Shown: positions 44,247 through 53,445 of the stretch, one piece after another
Numbering within the stretch: the stretch's first letter is position 1
Layout: the number at the start of each line of letters is the position of its first letter
NCBI GenBank assembly: GCA_965249645.1
Contig: CBDFML010000008.1
Coordinates: 124,001-188,000 of the forward strand
From: CAVOEB01 sp965249645
GTDB lineage: Bacteria; Pseudomonadota; Alphaproteobacteria; UBA828; JAPUJA01
DNA length: 64,000 nt
Direction of reading: 5' to 3'
Notes under the pieces: generated by a model
What the model saw: the letters and a program-made list of their open reading frames with translations, nothing else
Databases searched by the model: none
Told to the model about the DNA's origin: nothing
Position numbers and translations under genes: made by a program

Positions 44247-46148
44247 ATGACGCCGCGTAGCAAACAACTCTTCGCCGTAATTTCTTCGCGTCGACCGGGG
44301 CGGTTGCTCGGGTTGTTCGTCGGCCTGCTCGCGGGCTGTGCGATTATCGCGGCGAACCTGACGGCCTCGGCCGGGGAGATCACACCTCGCCACGGCATCT
44401 CGATGCACGGCGACTTGAAGTATCCGCCCGGCTTTGCGCAATATGAGTACGTCAATCCGGACGCGCCGAAGGGCGGCGAGGTCCGGTTGGCCGCCATCGG
44501 CACATTTGATTCGTTCAATCCCTTCATCCTCAAGGGGAATCCGGCCGCCGGTGTCAGCCTGCTGTTCGATACCCTGACGGTGCAGTCGGACGACGAACCG
44601 TTCAGCCAGTACGGCCTGATTGCCGAGACCATCGAGATGCCCGAGGACCGTTCCTGGGTGATCTTCACTCTGCGCTCCGAAGCGCGGTTTCACGACGGCA
44701 GCGCGATCACCGCCGATGATGTGATCTTTTCCTTTGAAACCTTGCGCGACGAGGGCCAGCCCTTCTACCGGGCCTATTACGTCAATATCGTCGAGGTCGA
44801 AAAATTGGGACCGCGTCGGGTGAAATTTCACTTTGACGGTGTCGAGAACCGAGAGCTGCCGCTCATCGTCGGTCAGCTTGAGGTGTTTTCGAAGGCCTGG
44901 CACAGCGAACGTCCATTCAACGAATCGAGTCTGACGCCGCCCATGGGGAGCGGCCCCTACCAGGTCGAAAACGCGGAAGTGGGCCGCTCGGTCACCTACC
45001 GGCGCGATCCCGATTATTGGGCGGCTGACCTCGCGGTCAACCGTGGGCGCTGGAATTTCGACACGTTGCGTTGGGACTATTACCGCGATTCGACGGTCGC
45101 GCTCGAGGCGTTCAAAGCCCACGAGTTCGACTTTCGGGTCGAAAACAGCTCAAAGGACTGGGCGACCGGCTATGGGGGCACACTCTTCGACAAGGGGTTG
45201 GCGGTCACGGAAGAGATTCCCCACGAGATCCCGACGGGTATGCAGGCCTTCGTGTTCAACACCCGAAAGCCCATGTTCCGCGACGCCAACGTGCGTCGGG
45301 CACTGGGCTATGCCTTCGATTTCGAGTGGACCAACCAGACGCTCTTCTACGGCGCCTATACCCGGACCAAGAGCTACTTTTCCAACTCCGCGCTTGCCGC
45401 GAGGTCGCTGCCCGACGGCGCCGAGCTTGCGTTGCTTGAGCCGCTTCGTGACCAGGTGCCGGGGGAGGTCTTCACCACCGTTTACGAGCCGCCAGTCACC
45501 GATGGCTCGGGCAACGTCCGGGACAATCTGCGCAAGGCGTCGACACTGCTCAAGGAGGCGGGTTGGCGGTTGGTTGATGGCCGCCTGATCGACCCCGAAA
45601 GCGGCGCGCCATTGGAGATCGAATTTTTGCTCGTACAACAAAGCTTCGAGCGCATCATCGCGCCTATGGTGCAGAACCTCGCCAAGCTTGGCGTTGGGGC
45701 GAGCATGCGTGTGGTCGACAGCTCGCAATATCAGCGCCGGGTCGATGATTTCGACTTCGACATCATAATCGGATCCTATGGCCAGTCGAATTCGCCGGGC
45801 AACGAGCAGCGTCACTACTGGGGCTCGGAATTTGCCGATGTCCCCGGCAGCCGTAACCAGATTGGCATCAGGAATGCCGCGGTTGACGCGCTGATCGACG
45901 CGATCATCCAGGCACCCGACCGCGAAGCGCTGGTGAGCGCAACCCGGGCGCTGGACCGAGTGCTGTTATGGAATCACTACGTCGTTCCCCAATGGCATAT
46001 CCGTTCGTTCCGGGTCGCCTATTGGAACAAATTTGCCCGGCCCGCGACGCCGCCCAAGAACGCCCTGGGTTTCCTCGATACCTGGTGGGTCGACCCGGCC
46101 AAGGCCGGGGCGCTCGCAGCGGGGCAGAGCGTTTTAGACGCCGACTAG
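44247..46148 (+). CDS. yejA2: Peptide ABC transporter binding protein YejA-like, copy 2
   Basis: A 633-residue paralog of the preceding gene. The N-terminal region (LLGLFVGLLAGCAIIAANLT) is a long signal or membrane segment. It shares YEYVNPDAPKGGEVRLAAIG, FHDGSAITADDVIFSFETL and FDFEWTNQTLFYGAYTRTKS with copy 1. The two copies end in near-identical YVVPQWHIRSFRVAYWNKFA and HYMVPQWYKGEHHLIYWNKF. The start at 44247 follows a GAGGGG ribosome site. Confidence 0.9.
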   Translation: MTPRSKQLFAVISSRRPGRLLGLFVGLLAGCAIIAANLTASAGEITPRHGISMHGDLKYPPGFAQYEYVNPDAPKGGEVRLAAIGTFDSFNPFILKGNPAAGVSLLFDTLTVQSDDEPFSQYGLIAETIEMPEDRSWVIFTLRSEARFHDGSAITADDVIFSFETLRDEGQPFYRAYYVNIVEVEKLGPRRVKFHFDGVENRELPLIVGQLEVFSKAWHSERPFNESSLTPPMGSGPYQVENAEVGRSVTYRRDPDYWAADLAVNRGRWNFDTLRWDYYRDSTVALEAFKAHEFDFRVENSSKDWATGYGGTLFDKGLAVTEEIPHEIPTGMQAFVFNTRKPMFRDANVRRALGYAFDFEWTNQTLFYGAYTRTKSYFSNSALAARSLPDGAELALLEPLRDQVPGEVFTTVYEPPVTDGSGNVRDNLRKASTLLKEAGWRLVDGRLIDPESGAPLEIEFLLVQQSFERIIAPMVQNLAKLGVGASMRVVDSSQYQRRVDDFDFDIIIGSYGQSNSPGNEQRHYWGSEFADVPGSRNQIGIRNAAVDALIDAIIQAPDREALVSATRALDRVLLWNHYVVPQWHIRSFRVAYWNKFARPATPPKNALGFLDTWWVDPAKAGALAAGQSVLDAD

Positions 46149-46167
46149 GGCAGAAAGCCATCCACTC

Positions 46168-47277
46168 ATGTTTGCCTACATCATCCGGCGCCTTCTGCTG
46201 ATCATTCCGACCCTGTTCGGGATCATGGTGATCAATTTCGTTATCATACAGGCCGCGCCGGGTGGACCGGTGGAGCAGGCGATTGCCAAGCTCTCGGGCA
46301 CGGCGGTAGAGGCGACGGCACGCTTTTCCGGTGGCGGCGGCGAGACCGGCGGGGTGCAGAGCGTGACCCCCATGGCCGCGGCGGAGGCCGGAAGCAAATA
46401 TCGCGGTGCGCGCGGTCTCGATCCCGAGCTGATCGCGGAAATCGAGATCCTCTACGGCTTCGACAAGCCGCCGTTTGAGCGCTTCTTGCACATGATGGGA
46501 AATTACGCCCGGCTTGACTTCGGCGAGAGCTTTTTTCGCGACGAAAAGGTCGTCAATCTCGTAATAGAGAAGATGCCGGTGTCGATCTCGCTCGGGCTCT
46601 GGACCACACTGCTGGTCTATCTGATTTCGATTCCACTCGGCGTCGCCAAGGCGGTGCGCGACGGCTCGCGCTTCGACGTCTGGACCAGTGCCGTGATCGT
46701 CCTGGGCTACGCCATCCCCGGCTTCCTGTTCGCGGTGCTTCTCGTGGTGCTGTTTGCAGGCGGCAGCTATCTCGACTGGTTCCCCTTGCGCGGGCTGGTC
46801 TCGGACAATTGGGCCGAACTCTCGCTTGCAGGCAAGATCGGCGACTATTTCTGGCATCTGGTGCTGCCAATCGCCGCTCTCGTGGTGGGTGGATTTGCGA
46901 CGCTGACCATGTTGACGAAGAATTCCTTCCTCGCTGAGGTCAACCAGCAATATGTCATGACCGCGCGGGCCAAGGGCCTGACCGAACGTCGGGTGCTTTA
47001 TCGCCACGTGTTCCGCAACGCGATGTTGATCATCATCGCGGGCTTTCCGGGTGCTTTTCTCGGTATTCTGTTTACTGGAGCGCTGCTGATCGAGGTGATT
47101 TTCTCGCTCGACGGATTGGGGCTTCTGGGGTTCGAATCGCTGATCAACCGCGACTATCCCGTCATCTTCGGCACCCTGTTCTTCTTCACCCTGCTCGGCA
47201 TGCTGGTCAAGCTGTTGAGCGACATCATGTATGTTGTGGTCGATCCGAGAATCGACTTCGAGAGCCGGCGGGTCTGA
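46168..47277 (+). CDS. yejB: Peptide ABC transporter permease YejB-like
   Basis: The 369-residue permease starts MFAYIIRRLLLIIPTLFGIM, the family N-terminal helix. It then has a Gly/Ala-rich periplasmic loop (about 40-90) and the BPD_transp_1 domain with TMLTKNSFLAEVNQQYVMTA and ARAKGLTERRVLYRHVFRNA, the EAA-type loop that contacts the ATPase. Six membrane helices. It starts 20 bases after yejA2. Confidence 0.92.
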   Translation: MFAYIIRRLLLIIPTLFGIMVINFVIIQAAPGGPVEQAIAKLSGTAVEATARFSGGGGETGGVQSVTPMAAAEAGSKYRGARGLDPELIAEIEILYGFDKPPFERFLHMMGNYARLDFGESFFRDEKVVNLVIEKMPVSISLGLWTTLLVYLISIPLGVAKAVRDGSRFDVWTSAVIVLGYAIPGFLFAVLLVVLFAGGSYLDWFPLRGLVSDNWAELSLAGKIGDYFWHLVLPIAALVVGGFATLTMLTKNSFLAEVNQQYVMTARAKGLTERRVLYRHVFRNAMLIIIAGFPGAFLGILFTGALLIEVIFSLDGLGLLGFESLINRDYPVIFGTLFFFTLLGMLVKLLSDIMYVVVDPRIDFESRRV

Positions 47278-47280
47278 GCC

Positions 47281-48330
47281 GTGGGATTGCACGTTCCTGG
47301 CTTGCGGATGACGCCGATGGTGCGCCGCCGCTTCGCAAACTTCCGGGCGAACCGGCGCGGTTTCGTCTCGCTCTGGATCTTTTTTGCCCTGTTTCTGATC
47401 AGCCTGTTTGCCGAATTCATCGCCAACGACAAGCCGATCCTGGTGAGCTATGACGACACCATCTACTGGCCGGTGTTTAGCAGCTACGCCGAAACCGAAT
47501 TCGGCGGCGACTTTGAAACCGAGGCGGATTACCGCGATCCCTTCGTCGCCGATCTGATCGAGGACAAGGGCTGGATTGTCTGGCCGCTGATCCCGTTCAG
47601 CTACCGGACCATCAATTACGACCTCGCGGTGCCCGCGCCCTCGCCGCCCTCGTCGGTGAACTGGCTGGGCACCGACGATCAGGGCCGGGACGTGCTGGCC
47701 CGCCTGATCTACGGCTTTCGCATCTCGGTGCTGTTCGGCCTGGCGCTGACCGCCATGAGCTCGGTCATCGGCATCGTTGCGGGCGCGGTGCAGGGCTATT
47801 TCGGCGGGCTCACGGACCTCGTCTTCCAGCGCTTCATCGAGGTCTGGCAGGGGCTGCCCGTCCTTTTCCTGTTGATCATCCTGGCCAGCATCGTCGAGCC
47901 CACTTTCTGGTACCTTCTGATCCTGCTGCTGCTGTTTTCCTGGATGGCGCTGGTCGACGTGGTGCGCGCCGAATGCCTGCGGGTGCGCAACTTCGAATAT
48001 ATCCGCGCGGCGCGGGCGCTGGGCATTGGGCATATGGGAATTATCGTTCGCCACGTGCTGCCCAACGCGACGGTTTCGGCGCTGACCTTCATGCCGTTCA
48101 TCCTGAGCGGCTCGGTCACTACGCTTACCGCGCTCGACTTCCTGGGCTTCGGTCTGCCGCCCGGCTCGGCGTCGTTGGGCGAGCTGCTTCAGCAGGGCAA
48201 GGCGAACCTCCATGCGCCCTGGCTCGGCATCTCGGGCTTCGTCGTCATCGCGTTGATGCTGAGCCTTCTGGTCTTCATTGGCGAGGCGGTGCGCGACGCC
48301 TTCGATCCGCGAAAGATGTGGGCGCGATGA
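47281..48330 (+). CDS. yejE: Peptide ABC transporter permease YejE-like
   Basis: The 349-residue permease has RRRFANFRANRRGFVSLWIF at the N-terminus, the long YejE periplasmic insertion (residues about 50-120) with WPLIPFSYRTINYDLAVPAP and NWLGTDDQGRDVLARLIYGF, and the EAA loop AARALGIGHMGIIVRHVLPN. The start used is GTG; ATG 47308 is an alternative. It starts 4 bases after yejB. Confidence 0.92.
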   Translation: MGLHVPGLRMTPMVRRRFANFRANRRGFVSLWIFFALFLISLFAEFIANDKPILVSYDDTIYWPVFSSYAETEFGGDFETEADYRDPFVADLIEDKGWIVWPLIPFSYRTINYDLAVPAPSPPSSVNWLGTDDQGRDVLARLIYGFRISVLFGLALTAMSSVIGIVAGAVQGYFGGLTDLVFQRFIEVWQGLPVLFLLIILASIVEPTFWYLLILLLLFSWMALVDVVRAECLRVRNFEYIRAARALGIGHMGIIVRHVLPNATVSALTFMPFILSGSVTTLTALDFLGFGLPPGSASLGELLQQGKANLHAPWLGISGFVVIALMLSLLVFIGEAVRDAFDPRKMWAR

Positions 48331-49946
48331 GTGACGCTCCCCTCGTCCGCGTGCAGGACCTTGCCGTTAGCTTCCGCACCGAGGGGGGTGAGATCGAGGC
48401 GGTGCGGGGTCTTTCGTTCGATATCCGGCGCGGCGAGACCATTGCGCTGGTAGGCGAAAGCGGCTCGGGCAAATCGGTCAGCGCGCTCTCGATCCTTCAG
48501 CTCCTGCCCTATCCGACGGCCAGCCACCCCAAGGGGTCGATTACCGTCGAGGGTGAGGAAGTGATCGGCGCCTCCGCCCGGCGGCTGCGTGCGTTGCGGG
48601 GCAACCGGATTTCGATGATTTTCCAGGAGCCGATGAGCTCGCTCAATCCGCTGCACACCGTCGAGCGCCAGGTCGGCGAGGTGCTGATGATCCACCAGGG
48701 CATGCGCCGGAGCCGGGCCCGCGCCCGGGTGGTAGAGCTGCTCGGCCTGGTCGGGCTGGATGACATTGCAAAACGACTCAAGGCCTTTCCCCACGAACTG
48801 TCCGGCGGCCAACGACAGCGGGTGATGATTGCCATGGCGCTGGCCAACGAACCCGATCTGCTGATCGCCGACGAGCCGACGACGGCGCTCGACGTTACCG
48901 TGCAGGCGCAAATTCTGGGGTTGTTGCGTGACCTCCAGGCTCGGCTCGACATGGCGATGCTGCTGATTACCCACGATCTGGGCATCGTGCGGCGGATGGC
49001 GAAGCACGTCTGTGTCATGAAGGACGGCGAAATTGTCGAGCAGGGCGAGACGGCGGGTGTTTTTGCGGCGCCCCGCCATCCCTACACCCGTCACCTGTTG
49101 ACTGCCGCGCCCAAAGGCGCACCCCTCGAAGCGCCCGCGGATGCACCCGTGGTGCTCGAATGCGACAAGCTCAAGGTTCATTTCCCGATCAAGCGCGGCG
49201 TGCTCCGCCGCACCGTAGGTTATGTAAAGGCGTGCGACGGGGTTTCGCTCCGGGTCCGCGAGGGCCACACGGTGGGCGTCGTCGGCGAAAGCGGCTCGGG
49301 CAAGACGACGCTGGCGTTGGGCCTGCTGCGCCTCGGCCTCAGTGCCGGACCGATTCGCTTCGAGGATCACGAGATCCAGGGCCTGGGCGTGGCGGCCATG
49401 CGGCCGCTGCGCCGCCACATGCAAATGGTTTTCCAGGATCCCTACGGCAGCCTCAGCCCGCGCATGTCGATCGGCCAGATCGTCGGCGAGGGCCTGCGCG
49501 TCCACGAGCCGGGGCTCGACGCTGACGAGCGCCGGGAGCAGATCAGCGCGGCGCTCGTCGAAGTCGGTGTCGATCCCGATACCCAGGACCGCTACCCTCA
49601 CGAGTTCAGCGGTGGTCAGCGCCAGCGCATCGGCATCGCCCGCGCCCTCGTGCTCAAACCCCGCCTCGTCGTGCTCGACGAACCGACCTCGGCGCTCGAC
49701 ATGTCGGTCCAGGCCCAGATTGTCGACCTGCTGCGCGATCTCCAGGCACGCCACAAGCTCGCCTACCTGTTTATCAGCCACGACCTCAAGGTGGTGCGTG
49801 CGCTGAGCGACGAGATTGTCGTGCTGCGCAACGGCGTTGTGGTCGAGCAGGGCAAGGCGGCCGACGTGTTCGAACGCCCCAAGAACGACTACACGAAGGC
49901 CTTGGTCGAGGCGGCCTTCGCCTTCGAGGCGCAGGACACGGTCTAG
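48327..49946 (+). CDS. yejF: Peptide ABC transporter double ATPase YejF-like
   Basis: The 539-residue protein has two ABC units. Unit one has Walker A GESGSGKS, signature LSGGQRQRVMIAMALAN and Walker B LLIADEPTTALD; unit two has GESGSGKTTLALGLL, FSGGQRQRIGIARAL and LVVLDEPTSALD. It powers uptake of peptides through YejB/YejE. The ATG overlaps the yejE stop (ATGA) and its TAG overlaps the convergent gene stop in CTAG. Confidence 0.95.
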   Translation: MSDAPLVRVQDLAVSFRTEGGEIEAVRGLSFDIRRGETIALVGESGSGKSVSALSILQLLPYPTASHPKGSITVEGEEVIGASARRLRALRGNRISMIFQEPMSSLNPLHTVERQVGEVLMIHQGMRRSRARARVVELLGLVGLDDIAKRLKAFPHELSGGQRQRVMIAMALANEPDLLIADEPTTALDVTVQAQILGLLRDLQARLDMAMLLITHDLGIVRRMAKHVCVMKDGEIVEQGETAGVFAAPRHPYTRHLLTAAPKGAPLEAPADAPVVLECDKLKVHFPIKRGVLRRTVGYVKACDGVSLRVREGHTVGVVGESGSGKTTLALGLLRLGLSAGPIRFEDHEIQGLGVAAMRPLRRHMQMVFQDPYGSLSPRMSIGQIVGEGLRVHEPGLDADERREQISAALVEVGVDPDTQDRYPHEFSGGQRQRIGIARALVLKPRLVVLDEPTSALDMSVQAQIVDLLRDLQARHKLAYLFISHDLKVVRALSDEIVVLRNGVVVEQGKAADVFERPKNDYTKALVEAAFAFEAQDTV

Positions 49947-50509
49947 AACAATGTGGCAGTAAACCAGGCGATTCCCGCCAGCGCCGCGAACTCGACCATG
50001 ACGAACAAGGTGGCCACGGTCCAGGATGCGAGTAGCGTGATACGCGCCACATACCAGCGGTAGAAGGCGGCGGCGGCCATGAGCACGAAGAAGAGCGCAA
50101 GGCCGGGACCGGACCAGCCGGTGACAAGATAGATTACCAGATAGACCGGACAGCTCGCCGCGGTGACCGCAAGCTTCGACCAGTTGAGCGCAACGACATA
50201 GCCGACATAGCGGTCGCCAAGTCCCAGCGCCTTGCACAGCGGAATGGCGAGCAGCGGCATGGCGATCCAGCCCATCCCGTAGCCAAGCAGTTCGACTGCG
50301 GCAATCCGCAGAGCCGAGTACGCGACCGGCTCGGTGAGATAATAGATGCCTACGAGCAGCACCCAAAGCGGCAGGGTAAGGAACGCAGCCGAAAACGAGC
50401 GCCAGTAGCCGGTGACGCTGAGGTTGAACCAGTTTAAGGAGTCGACGTCGGTCAGCAGCAACCGCCAGGCACCCGTCAGCGCCCAGAGGATCTCGCGCGA
50501 CAGCGACAT
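49943..50509 (-). CDS. Predicted membrane protein of unknown function
   Basis: The 188-residue product starts MSLSREILWALTGAWRLLL and has about five hydrophobic helices (near residues 38-60, 62-88, 103-128, 130-150 and 158-182). I do not recognise a family motif. It starts one base after dapE and is probably co-transcribed, the last gene of the HAD-dapD-dapE cluster. Its composition matches its neighbours. Confidence 0.75.
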   Translation of the reverse strand: MSLSREILWALTGAWRLLLTDVDSLNWFNLSVTGYWRSFSAAFLTLPLWVLLVGIYYLTEPVAYSALRIAAVELLGYGMGWIAMPLLAIPLCKALGLGDRYVGYVVALNWSKLAVTAASCPVYLVIYLVTGWSGPGLALFFVLMAAAAFYRWYVARITLLASWTVATLFVMVEFAALAGIAWFTATLF

Positions 50510-50510
50510 T

Positions 50511-51680
50511 TCAGGCCGCGAAATAGCGCTCGAGTACGGTGCGGTAGATTTCGGTCAACTGCTCGAGATCGGCGACCGGCACCTGCTCGTCCACCTTGTG
50601 CATGGTCTGGCCGACGAGGCCGAAATCGACCACCGGGCAATAGTCCTTGATGAAGCGGGAATCCGACGTGCCACCCGTGGTGCTGAGTTCGGGCGAGCGA
50701 CCGGTCACTGCCGTCACCGCCCCGGCGACCAGCTCACTCAGGGGGCCGGGCGGGGTGAGGAACGCCTCGCCCGAGACTTTGAGCTCAAGGCTGTAGGCAC
50801 CGCCGACTGCGTCGAACCGCTCACGCAACCAGCGCTCGATCGCGGCCGATTCGTGCCGGTCGTTGAAGCGGATGTTGAAGCGGGCCCGGGCCTCTGCGGG
50901 GATCAGGCCGGTCGCTTCGTTGCCAACGTCGATGGTCGTGATCTCGACGTTCGAGGGCTCGAAATGCCCGGTCCCGTCATCGAGCGGCGTTTCGCTAATG
51001 GCATGAAGCATCGTGATCAGCCGGGGAATTGGATTGTCCGCCAGCTGTGGATAGCCCACATGGCCCTGTACGCCAGGCACCGTGAGCCAGCCGTTCAGGC
51101 TGCCGCGCCGGCCGATTTTGATCATCTCGCCGAGCTCAACCGGATTGGTCGGCTCGCCCGTGAGGCAGGCGTCGATGGTTTCGCCGTGTTCGGCCATCCA
51201 AGCCAATGCCTTGCGCGTGCCGTTGATCGCCGGGCCCTCCTCGTCGCCGGTGATCAGCACGGTGATCGAGCCCGATGCCTCGTCACCCGTCGCCGCGAGG
51301 TAGCGCGCTGTGGCGACGATAAAGCAGGCAATTGCACCCTTCATGTCGGCGGCACCACGACCGTAAATCACGCCGTCGCGCAGTGTCGCCCCGAAGGGCT
51401 CGCTCGACCACGATGCCGCGTTGCCGGTCGGCACCACGTCGGTGTGACCCGCAAAGCAAAAATTTGGCCGCATGCCGCCACGCCGGGCGTAAAGGTTGTC
51501 GACATCGGGCGTGCCGGGTTCGGAAAAACGCAACCTGTGGCATTCGAAGCCAAGCCCTTCGAGAGTCGCCGCGACGAGGTCGAGCGCGCCCGCGTCTTCG
51601 GGTGTTACGCTGGCGCAGCGGATCAGTGCGCGTGTCAACGCGACCGGATCGTCGGCCCTTCCTTCGTCCATCGTCGGCAT
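50511..51680 (-). CDS. dapE: Succinyl-diaminopimelate desuccinylase
   Basis: The 389-residue zinc peptidase-family enzyme removes succinate from N-succinyl-LL-DAP. Metal and catalytic motifs are NFCFAGHTDVVPTG, YGRGAADMKGAIACFIVA, ITGDEEGPAINGTRKAL and TGEPTNP; NIRFNDRHES and GGTSDSRFIKDYCPVVDFG come later. It starts 4 bases after dapD. Confidence 0.95.
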   Translation of the reverse strand: MPTMDEGRADDPVALTRALIRCASVTPEDAGALDLVAATLEGLGFECHRLRFSEPGTPDVDNLYARRGGMRPNFCFAGHTDVVPTGNAASWSSEPFGATLRDGVIYGRGAADMKGAIACFIVATARYLAATGDEASGSITVLITGDEEGPAINGTRKALAWMAEHGETIDACLTGEPTNPVELGEMIKIGRRGSLNGWLTVPGVQGHVGYPQLADNPIPRLITMLHAISETPLDDGTGHFEPSNVEITTIDVGNEATGLIPAEARARFNIRFNDRHESAAIERWLRERFDAVGGAYSLELKVSGEAFLTPPGPLSELVAGAVTAVTGRSPELSTTGGTSDSRFIKDYCPVVDFGLVGQTMHKVDEQVPVADLEQLTEIYRTVLERYFAA

Positions 51681-51684
51681 GGCA

Positions 51685-52530
51685 TCAGGCCCGAAGCAGG
51701 TCGTTGATCGATGTCTTCGCGCGGGTTTTGGCGTCGACCCGCTTGACGATCACCGCGCAATACAGGCTTGGTCCGGGGGTGGCATCGGGTAACGGCTTGC
51801 CCGGCAAGCTGCCTGGAACCACGACCGAATAGGCGGGCACCCGGCCGTAATGAATCTCGCCCGTGGCGCGATCGACGATCTTGGTCGAGGCGCCGATATA
51901 GACCCCCATGGAGAGCACCGAGCCGGTCTCCATGACGACGCCTTCGGCAACCTCGCTGCGCGCCCCTATGAAGCAATCGTCCTCGATGATCACCGGGTTC
52001 GCCTGGAGCGGCTCCAGCACGCCGCCGATACCCGCACCGCCGGAGATATGACAGTTTCGGCCGATCTGTGCGCAGCTGCCGACGGTCGCCCAGGTGTCGA
52101 TCATGCTGCCGCTCTCGACCCGCGCGCCGAGATTAACGAAGCAGGGCATCAAGACCACGTCGGGCGCGATAAAGGCCGACCGGCGCACAATACAGCCGGG
52201 CACGGCGCGAAAGCCCGCGTCCTTAAACTGGGTATCGCTCCAGCCCTCGAATTTGGACGGCACCTTGTCGTACCACGCCGTGGCCGCCCCCGGGCCGCCC
52301 GGAATCGCAGCCATGGGATTGAGCCGGAAGGAAAGCAAAACCGCCTTCTTGAGCCACTGGTTGACCTGCCATTCGTCGTCCGTTTTTTCGGCCACCCGGA
52401 GCGCGCCCGAATCGAGGCGCTCGAGCGCGGCGTCGATGGCGTTGCACGCGCTCTCGGTGGTCTCGGAGCTCAGCGTATCGCGCATCTCCCAAGCATGCTC
52501 GATTTGGGCTTCGAGGTCGGACAGGGTCAT
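51685..52530 (-). CDS. dapD: Tetrahydrodipicolinate N-succinyltransferase
   Basis: The 281-residue left-handed beta-helix enzyme starts MTLSDLEAQIEHAWEMRDTL; a longer frame upstream was rejected. RRSAFIAPDVVLMPCFVNLG, SGSMIDTWATVGSCAQIGRN and the hexapeptide repeats CHISGGAGIGGVLEPLQANP are typical. It transfers succinyl from succinyl-CoA, linking to the suc genes at the left. Confidence 0.96.
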   Translation of the reverse strand: MTLSDLEAQIEHAWEMRDTLSSETTESACNAIDAALERLDSGALRVAEKTDDEWQVNQWLKKAVLLSFRLNPMAAIPGGPGAATAWYDKVPSKFEGWSDTQFKDAGFRAVPGCIVRRSAFIAPDVVLMPCFVNLGARVESGSMIDTWATVGSCAQIGRNCHISGGAGIGGVLEPLQANPVIIEDDCFIGARSEVAEGVVMETGSVLSMGVYIGASTKIVDRATGEIHYGRVPAYSVVVPGSLPGKPLPDATPGPSLYCAVIVKRVDAKTRAKTSINDLLRA

Positions 52531-52594
52531 GGCGAACAGCTTTCGGGGTCGTGGTTGAACGGCGGGCAGAGTGTCGGGCGGCACTTGGAGCCTG

Positions 52595-53284
52595 TCAACC
52601 GCGCGCAGTGATCTCCTGCAGCCAGGAGACGAGGTCGTCGGCGATATGATCGAGCCAGTCGGTGTCGGGCTCGGGCTTGGCCCAGGCCTCCTCCGTACGC
52701 ACCCATACGGTGGTCATCCCAAGATCGGCCGCCGGGCGCAGGTTGTGCGAAATGTCGTCGATCAACACGGCCCGGCTGGGCTCGATGGCGTGTTCGTCGA
52801 TCAGCGCCTGATAGGTTGCGGGATCGGGCTTGGGCAGGTAATTCGCTGCGGCGATATCGAACACGACATCGAAGTGGTGTCCGACCTCGAGTCGCTCCAT
52901 CACTTTGTGAGCATGATCGGCCGAGCCGTTGGTGAATATCATCTTGCGCCCGTCGAGCCGGCCGAGCGCTTCGTTCAGCTCCTGGGACGGCTGAATTGCC
53001 GAGCGATCGATGTCGTGGACATAATCGAGAAATTCGTCGGGATTGGTGTCGTGGAGCTTCATCAGACCGGACAAGGTCGTTCCGTGCTCCTTGAAATAGC
53101 GCTTTTGTAGAACCCTTGCCTCTTTGGCGTCGAGGGCGAGTTTTTCGACGATGAACTGGCCGATTCGCTGATCCACCTGGTCGAACAGCCGGCAGGCTGA
53201 CGGATAGAGCGTGTTGTCGAGATCGAAGACCCAAGTCTCGATGTGGTCAAACTGGCTGTTTTCTGCGGTTTTTCTTTCGCTCAT
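52595..53284 (-). CDS. HAD-family pyrimidine 5'-nucleotidase
   Basis: The 229-residue HAD phosphatase has motif 1 VFDLDNTLYPSACRLFDQVD, motif 2 KMIFTNGSADHAHKVMER, and motifs 3/4 YLPKPDPATYQAL and LIDDISHNLRPAADLGMTTV. The NTLYP sequence and length place it with the SDT1-like pyrimidine 5'-nucleotidases. It is upstream of dapD with a 64-base gap. The start MSERKTAENSQ was chosen over an upstream in-frame ATG. Confidence 0.88.
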   Translation of the reverse strand: MSERKTAENSQFDHIETWVFDLDNTLYPSACRLFDQVDQRIGQFIVEKLALDAKEARVLQKRYFKEHGTTLSGLMKLHDTNPDEFLDYVHDIDRSAIQPSQELNEALGRLDGRKMIFTNGSADHAHKVMERLEVGHHFDVVFDIAAANYLPKPDPATYQALIDEHAIEPSRAVLIDDISHNLRPAADLGMTTVWVRTEEAWAKPEPDTDWLDHIADDLVSWLQEITARG

Positions 53285-53445
53285 ACCCGTCAATGTAGTG
53301 ATCTGCCCGGGATCCAGCAACGCCGGCAAAAGTTATGCTCAGCGGAAACCGTTTATTAAGACCGCTCCCGGTAGGGTGACGCAGTGGCTACACGGGTCGA
53401 AATCAAGCAGGAGTAGCCTGGACATTACAACCGGGCGGTACGGCA

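Noticed and set aside
45904..50366. Two minus-strand open frames of about 770 and 725 codons
   Set aside because: They are antisense to yejB-yejE and yejE-yejF, are rich in His, Gln and Arg and show no domain.
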